From positions 2,976,001 to 3,040,000 of the forward strand of contig CP053418.1 in NCBI GenBank assembly GCA_013127575.1: a DNA stretch of 64,000 nucleotides, given 5' to 3'. The number at the start of each line of letters is the position of its first letter. The stretch's first letter is position 1. Of the stretch, positions 57,387 through 64,000 are shown in pieces. Below the pieces are notes generated by a model. The model was given only the letters and a program-made list of their open reading frames with translations. It searched no databases and was not told the DNA's origin. A program made the position numbers and the translations under genes. The stretch is from Ramlibacter terrae (GTDB lineage: Bacteria; Pseudomonadota; Gammaproteobacteria; Burkholderiales; Burkholderiaceae_C).

Positions 57387-59246
57387 TCAGATGGATTCGA
57401 GGTTCTTGCCGGCCGGGGCCTTGCGGATGCCTTCGTTCATGCGGCGCGCGGCAAAGGCTTCGGTGCCCTTGGCCAGCGCCTGCACGGCGGGCTTCGATCG
57501 GGCCGGCCTCGCTGCCGGCAGCGGCGACCTCGCGCAACGAGGCCATCAGCGCCTCGATCTCCGCGCGTTCGCCGGATTCCAGCAACGCGCCGTCGGCGTC
57601 GAGCGCGCTCCGCGTCGCCATCAGCATGCGTTCGGCGTCGACCTTCGCCTCGGTGACCGCGCGCGCCCGGATGTCGGCCTCGGCGGTGCTGAAGCTGTCC
57701 TGCAGCATCTTCGCGATCTGTTCGTCGGACAAGCCATAGGAAGGCTTGACCGCGATCTGCGCTTCGACGCCGCTGCCCTGCTCGCGGGCCGACACGTTCA
57801 GCAGGCCGTCGGCATCGACAGTGAACGTGACGCGAATGCGCGCCGCACCAGCCGCCATCGGCGGGATGCCGCGCAGCTCGAAACGCGCCAGGCTGCGGCA
57901 GTCGGCGACAGGTCACGCTCGCCCTGCACCACGTGGATCGCCATCGCGGTCTGGCCGTCCTTGTAGGTCGTGAAGTCCTGCGCCTTGGCGGTCGGGATGG
58001 TTTCGTTGCGCGGCACGATGCGCTCGACCAGCCCGCCCATGGTCTCGATGCCGAGCGACAGCGGGATCACGTCCAGCAGCAGCAGGTCGCCGCCGGGGTT
58101 GTTGCCGGCCAGCTGGTTGGCTCGGATCGCGGCGCCGAGCGCGACGACTTCGTCCGGGTCCGGGTTGGTCAGCGGATCGTGGCCGAAGAACTCGCGCACG
58201 GCGGCGACGATCTGCGGCATGCGGGTGGAGCCGCCCACCAGCACCACGCCCTTGACCTCGTCGCGGGCGAGCTTCGCGTCGCGCAGCGCCTTGCGCACGG
58301 CCACCAGCGTGCTTGCCGTGAGTTCCCCGGTGAGCGACTCGAAGTCCGCGCGCGTCGCACGCACTTCGACCGACTCGCCATGCAGCGCCACTTGCACGGT
58401 CACAGCGTCTTCGGCCGTGAGCTGCTCCTTGACGCGGCGCGCCAGCATGCGAATGGCCGCCTTGTCGGATGCGCTCGTGGCCTCGAGCCGCGCCTGCTGC
58501 AGCAGCCAGTCGGCCAGCGCGCGATCGTAGTCGTCGCCGCCCAGCGCCGAATCGCCGCCGGTGGCGACCACTTCAAAGATGCCCTGGCTCAAACGCAGGA
58601 TGGAGATGTCGAACGTGCCGCCGCCGAGGTCGTACACGGCGTAGACACCTTCGCTGGCGTTGTCGAGGCCATACGCGATGGCGGCCGCCGTGGGCTCGTT
58701 GATCAGGCGCAGCACGTTGATGCCGGCGAGCTGCGCGGCGTCCTTGGTGGCCTGGCGTTGCGCATCGTCGAAGTAGGCGGGCACCGTGATGACCGCGCCG
58801 TACAGGTCGTCGTCGAAGGTGTCTTCGGCGCGGAAGCGCAGCGTGGCGAGAATCTCGGCGCTGACTTCGACCGGCGACTTCACGCCGTCGCGCGTCTCCA
58901 CCATCACCATGCCGGGCTGCTCGACGAAGCGGTAGGGCAGCTTCTCGCGCCCCGCGATGTCGGCGAGGCCCCGCCCCATGAAGCGCTTGGCCGACGCGAT
59001 GGTGTTCTCGGGGTCTTCCGACTGCGCGGCATGCGCCTCGAAACCGATCTGCCGCCGGCCTTCCGGCAGGTAACGCACCACCGACGGCAGGAGCACCCGG
59101 CCCTGCGCATCGGGCAGGCATTCGGCCACGCCGTTGCGCACGGCGGCGACCAGCGAATGCGTGGTGCCGAGGTCGATGCCGACGGCGACGCGCCGCTGGT
59201 GCGGGTCCGGCGAGGCGCCGGGTTCTGAAATCTGGAGCAGGGACAT
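57387..59246 (-). CDS. hscA: Fe-S assembly Hsp70 chaperone
   Basis: The start is [20 protein letters not shown]. Hsp70 motifs are [50 protein letters not shown] and [14 protein letters not shown]. The substrate-binding part has [16 protein letters not shown]. Frame changes at about 57905 and 57480; the repaired end reads [12 protein letters not shown]. It is about 620 residues. It works with HscB to move clusters off IscU. Confidence 0.95.
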
Positions 59247-59258
59247 AGGCGTGTGGCT

Positions 59259-59780
59259 CTATTGTCCCAGCTGTGCCAGCCGATCCTCGATGTCCGCGCC
59301 AAAGCGCTCAAGGAACATGAGGGCTCTGACCTGCTGCGCCGCCGCGGCGGCATCGCCCTCCGTGTCGAGCAGCGCCTCGATGCGGCCCAGCAGCTCGCGC
59401 CGGCTGGCAGCCAGCTTCTGCGCCAGTTCGTCGAGCTCTTGCTCGCCCCGGGCCTCTTCCAGCGCTTCGCGCCACTCCATCTGCTGCATCAGGAAGGCGG
59501 CCGGCATGGCCGTGTTGTTCTCGGCGTCGATGGGCGCACCGCGCAGCTCGCAGAGATAGGCGGCGCGCCGGAGCGGATCCTTCAGGCGCTGGTAGGCCTC
59601 GTTGATGCGCACGGACCACTGCAGCGCCACGCGCTGGGCGGCCGCGCCCTGCGCCGCGAACTTGTCGGGGTGCGCTTCGCGCTGCAGGTCCTTCCAGCGC
59701 ACGGTGATCGCGCCGGCGTCCTGCGCGAAGCGTTGCGGCAGGTCGAACAGCTGGAAGTCGGTGTCGTTCAGGTTCATCAA
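59259..59780 (-). CDS. hscB: Fe-S assembly J-domain co-chaperone
   Basis: An intact frame of 173 residues; the second Met ([14 protein letters not shown]) may be the true start. The J-domain HPD is in REAHPDKFA and the C-terminal helical part has [15 protein letters not shown], which contacts IscU. It lies 12 bases before hscA. Confidence 0.95.
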   Translation of the reverse strand: MMNLNDTDFQLFDLPQRFAQDAGAITVRWKDLQREAHPDKFAAQGAAAQRVALQWSVRINEAYQRLKDPLRRAAYLCELRGAPIDAENNTAMPAAFLMQQMEWREALEEARGEQELDELAQKLAASRRELLGRIEALLDTEGDAAAAAQQVRALMFLERFGADIEDRLAQLGQ

Positions 59781-59835
59781 AAGACAGAAACCGCCGGCAC
59801 GGTGACGTGAGGGCGGTTTCTCGGTGCCGGGAGGG

Positions 59836-60157
59836 TCAGACGCGGAAGCTTTCCCCGCAGCCGCACCGGTCCCTTTCGTTGGGATTGTTGAACTTGAAGC
59901 CCTCGTTGAGGCCTTCGCGCACGAAGTCGAGCTGCGTGCCGTCGATGTACGCGAGGCTCTTGGGGTCGATCAGCAGCTTGACGCCGTGGTCCTCGAAAAC
60001 GACGTCTTCGGGCTCCACGGTCCACGTACTCCAGCTTGTAGGCCAGGCCCGAACAGCCGGTGGTCTTGACGCCGAGACGCACGCCCACGCCCTTGCCGCG
60101 CTTGGCGAGGTAACGGGTGACGTGCCGCGCGGCAGCTTCGGTCAGTGACAGTGCCAT
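59836..60157 (-). CDS. iscA: A-type Fe-S scaffold/carrier
   Basis: The start is [20 protein letters not shown]. The three conserved Cys are in [14 protein letters not shown] and CGCGESFRV. One frame change near 60020, within a conserved stretch. It is about 107 residues, normal for IscA. It lies in the isc operon between iscU and hscB. Confidence 0.94.
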
Positions 60158-60174
60158 CGTCTTGCGCGTCCTGC

Positions 60175-60577
60175 TCAGTGGGCCGCGGCGGCCGGGTGCT
60201 TCTTCTTGTAGTCCTCGACGGCGGCCTTGATGGCGTCTTCGGCGAGGATCGAGCAGTGGATCTTCACCGGCGGCAGGGCCAGTTCTTCGGCGATCTGGCT
60301 GTTCTTGATCGAGGCGGCCTGGTCGAGCGTCTTGCCCTTGACCCATTCGGTCACGAGCGAGCTCGATGCGATGGCGGAGCCGCAGCCGTAGGTCTTGAAG
60401 CGCGCGTCTTCGATCACGCCCGTCTGCGGGTTGACCTTGATCTGCAGCTTCATCACGTCGCCGCAGGCCGGCGCGCCGACCATGCATGCCGGTGCCGACG
60501 GACTCGTCGCCCTTTTCGAAGGAGCCGACGTTGCGGGGGTTCTCGTAGTGCTCGACGACTTTTTCTGAGTAGGCCAT
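60175..60577 (-). CDS. iscU: Fe-S cluster scaffold
   Basis: The start is [20 protein letters not shown]. The cluster Cys are in [25 protein letters not shown] and [13 protein letters not shown], and the LPPVK chaperone-binding motif is present. A four-base insertion-like change (extra ATGC beside ATG) near 60483-60488 breaks the frame in the conserved [11 protein letters not shown] segment. It is about 133 residues after repair. Confidence 0.95.
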
Positions 60578-60597
60578 TTCGATTCTCCTGTTACTGC

Positions 60598-61815
60598 TTA
60601 GTGCGCGGACCACTGGATGGTGCTGAGGTCGACACCGTCCTGGAACATCTCCCAGAGCGGGCTCAGGTCGCGCAGCTTGGCGACATTGACCTTGATGGTC
60701 TCGATCGCGTAGTCGATTTCTTCTTCGGTCGTGAAGCGGCCGATGGTCATGCGCAGGCTGCTGTGCGCCAGTTCGTCGCTGCGGCCGAGGGCGCGCAGCA
60801 CGTAGCTGGGTTCCAGCGAAGCGGAAGTGCAGGCCGAGCCGGACGATACCGCCAGCCCCTTGATGCCCATGATCAGCGACTCGCCTTCGACGAAGTTGAA
60901 GCTCATGTTCAGGTTGTGCGGCACCCGGTGCTGGAGGTTGCCGTTGACGAACACCTGCTCCACATCCTTCAGCCCGTCCAGCAGCGCTGCTGCAGGCGGC
61001 GCGCGTGGTCCAGGTCCTTCTGCATCTCTTCGCGGGCCGGGCGGAAAGCCACGCCCATGCCGACGATCTGGTGCGTGGGCAGCGTGCCCGAGCGCATGCC
61101 GCGCTCGTGGCCGCCGCCGTGCATCTGCGCGACCAGCCGCACGCGGGGCTTGCGCCGAACGTACAGCGCACCGATGCCCTTGGGGCCATAGGTCTTGTGT
61201 GAGGCCAGGCTCATCAGGTCGACCGGCAGCGTCTTCATGTCGATCGCGACCTTGCCCGTGGCCTGCGCCGCGTCGACGTGGAACAGCACGCCCTTCTCGC
61301 GGCAGATGTTGCCGATGGCCGTGATGTCTGGATGACGCCGATCTCGTTGTTGACGAACATGACCGAGGCCAGGATGGTGTCCGGGCGGATGGCCGCCTTG
61401 AACTTCTCCAGGTCGAGCATGCCGTCTTCCCGGACGTCGAGGTACGTGACCTCGAAGCCCGGCGCTCCAGCTCGCGCATGGTGTCCAGCACGGCCTTGTG
61501 CTCGGTCTTCACCGTGATCAGGTGCTTGCCCTTGCCCCGGTAGAACTGGGCCGCGCCCTTGATCGCGAGGTTGTTCGACTCGGTGGCGCCCGAGGTCCAG
61601 ACGATTTCGCGAGGGTCGGCGCCGATCAGGTCGGCGACGTCCTTGCGTGCGTTCTCGACGGCCTCTTCCGCCTCCCAGCCCCACGCATGGCTGCGCGAAG
61701 CCGGGTTGCCGAAGTGCTCGCGCAACCAGGGAATCATGGCGTCGACGACGCGCGGATCGACCGGCGTCGTGGCGCCGTAGTCCATGTAGATCGGGAAATG
61801 CGGGGTCATGTCCAT
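60598..61815 (-). CDS. iscS: Cysteine desulfurase
   Basis: The start is [24 protein letters not shown] enzyme with the Schiff-base Lys in [17 protein letters not shown] and the active Cys loop [20 protein letters not shown]. Frame changes near 61466, 61328 and 60990; at all three the conserved reading needs one more G in a G run. It is about 407 residues. It supplies sulfur to IscU and tRNA thiolation. Confidence 0.96.
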   Translation of the reverse strand: MDMTPHFPIYMDYGATTPVDPRVVDAMIPWLREHFGNPASRSHAWGWEAEEAVENARKDVADLIGADPREIVWTSGATESNNLAIKGAAQFYRGKGKHLITVKTEHKAVLDTMRELERRASRSRTSTSGKTACSTWRSSRRPSARTPSWPRSCSSTTRSASSRHHGHRQHLPREGRAVPRRRGAGHGQGRDRHEDAAGRPDEPGLTQDLWPQGHRCAVRSAQAPRAAGRADARRRPRARHALGHAAHAPDRRHGRGFPPGPRRDAEGPGPRAPPAAALLDGLKDVEQVFVNGNLQHRVPHNLNMSFNFVEGESLIMGIKGLAVSSGSACTSASLEPSYVLRALGRSDELAHSSLRMTIGRFTTEEEIDYAIETIKVNVAKLRDLSPLWEMFQDGVDLSTIQWSAH

Positions 61816-61849
61816 GCTGCTGGCTCTTCTCGCTGGCAGTTGTTGTTGC

Positions 61850-62383
61850 TTATTGCTTGGCGAACGCGTTGCCCGGGGCGAACACCGAGTTCGGTGCGTT
61901 CACGCGGATCGGCTTGACCACCGGCGCGCTGGAAATCGCGCGCTTGGTCGCCGGCTTGTCCTCGATCTGGATGCCCTTGGCGATCTGGTCGTCGACCAGC
62001 TTCTGCAGCGTGACGGAGTCCGGAATTCGACCATGCGCTGGTTCAGCTGCGACCACAGTTCGTGCGTCATGCAGCGGCCGCCGTCGTTCTGGCAATTTTC
62101 CTTGCCGCCGCACTGGGTGGCATCGATCGGCTCGTCGACCGACACGATGATGTCGGCCACGGTGATCTCGGCCGCCTTGCGCCCGAGTGTGTAGCCGCCG
62201 CCCGGCCCGCGGGTGGATTCCACCAGTTCGTGCCGACGCAGCTTCCCGAACAGCTGTTCGGGTAGGACAGCGAGATCTGTTGCCGCTGGCTGATCGCAGC
62301 CAGCGTGACCGGCCCGTTGTTCTGGCGCAGGGCAGGTCGATCATCGCGGTGACCGCAAAGCGGCCTTTGGTTGTGAGACGCAT
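61850..62383 (-). CDS. iscR: Fe-S cluster regulator (Rrf2 family)
   Basis: The start is [17 protein letters not shown]. Winged-helix part with [20 protein letters not shown] and [11 protein letters not shown]. The [2Fe-2S] ligand Cys are in [14 protein letters not shown]. Frame changes near 62330, 62270 and 62030. It is about 178 residues, with a C-terminal extension ending [14 protein letters not shown] as in other betaproteobacteria. It represses the isc operon when loaded with a cluster. Confidence 0.94.
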   Translation of the reverse strand: MRLTTKGRFAVTAMIDLPCARTTGRSRWLRSASGNRSRCPTRTAVREAASARTGGIHPRAGRRLHTRAQGGRDHRGRHHRVGRRADRCHPVRRQGKLPERRRPLHDARTVVAAEPAHGRIPDSVTLQKLVDDQIAKGIQIEDKPATKRAISSAPVVKPIRVNAPNSVFAPGNAFAKQ

Positions 62384-62524
62384 CGCTAGCTCCTTCAAAT
62401 TGCTGGCTTGCTGAAACCTACCCCGGCAGCGCCCGCTGCCCGAGGCCGTCTCCACCCATGCTCCGGCTTGCATCGCCGGCCCTCGGCCGACGCTCCTCGC
62501 GCCGGCTCTTTTGTCTTTTCTTGG

Positions 62525-62550
62525 GTTCCTGACTATTTGAGTCAAGTATA
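62525..62550 (-). promoter_or_regulatory. IscR type-1 operator and isc promoter
   Basis: On the minus strand the sequence ATACTTGACTCAAATAGTC continues AGGAAC. Against the type-1 IscR consensus (ATASYYGACTRWWWYAGTCRRSTAT) 22 of 25 positions fit, with the dyad GACT/AGTC at 62531-62543. TATACT (62550-62545) can act as a -10 element, or TTGACT as a -35. The rest of the 199-base gap 62384-62582 shows nothing else clear. Confidence 0.75.
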
Positions 62551-62582
62551 CCCTAAAACCCGCGGGTTTGCTCGGGTAATCC

Positions 62583-64000
<1,418 letters not shown>

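Overview
The window is GC-rich DNA that looks like a betaproteobacterium of the order Burkholderiales, probably Comamonadaceae (Variovorax/Ramlibacter-like). The pointers are the order iscR-iscS-iscU-iscA-hscB-hscA-fdx next to uvrB, two Bug/TctC-type solute-binding proteins, an E. coli-like mhp aromatic cluster and amino-acid-type (Liv) ABC operons. No 16S, mobile element, prophage or CRISPR is visible, so the genus is an inference. Nearly every long gene, including essential single-copy ones (iscS, iscU, iscA, hscA, dnaQ, uvrB), is broken by apparent frameshifts. At most of the sites I could check, the conserved protein predicts one more G/C in a short run. I therefore treat the breaks as consensus errors and annotate whole genes across them; they are not called pseudogenes.

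Layout. (1) 1-18781, minus: one enormous LEPR-XLL-type repeat protein (more than 6,200 residues in the window, C-terminus beyond the left edge) with about 23 tandem modules and an internal duplicated insert. (2) 19066-21119: carbamoyltransferase and a small 2OG-Fe(II) oxygenase, convergent. (3) 21121-28474: a LysR regulator divergent from a six-gene phosphonate operon: ABC importer phnDCE, phosphonoacetate hydrolase phnA, an iron alcohol dehydrogenase and phosphonoacetaldehyde dehydrogenase phnY. No phnW aminotransferase is present. (4) 28674-37947: a surface-glycan block: tandem GT4 glycosyltransferase, alpha/beta-hydrolase-like protein, heparinase II/III-like protein and a GT61 protein. Two of these share an unrecognised small domain. 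(5) 37949-43339: aromatic (3-hydroxyphenylpropionate-type) catabolism: mhpC-, mhpA- and mhpB-like genes plus a Bug binding protein, divergent from mhpR, with a recognisable MhpR operator between them. (6) 43392-44983: tRNA-Val, dnaQ and an SDR. (7) 45246-56992: a twelve-gene catabolic operon: GntR regulator, five-gene Liv ABC importer, Bug protein, LeuC/LeuD-like dehydratase, hydantoinase-like amidohydrolase, FAD oxidoreductase and an isocitrate-lyase-family lyase. (8) 57039-62383, minus: the ISC iron-sulfur assembly operon with an IscR-type operator. (9) 62583-64000, minus: the 3' part of uvrB.

The most interesting elements are the giant repeat protein, the phnW-less phosphonate operon built around an iron alcohol dehydrogenase, and the hydantoinase/LeuCD/lyase operon. 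The last resembles the end of anaerobic nicotinate degradation, but in a setting I do not recognise as a described pathway.
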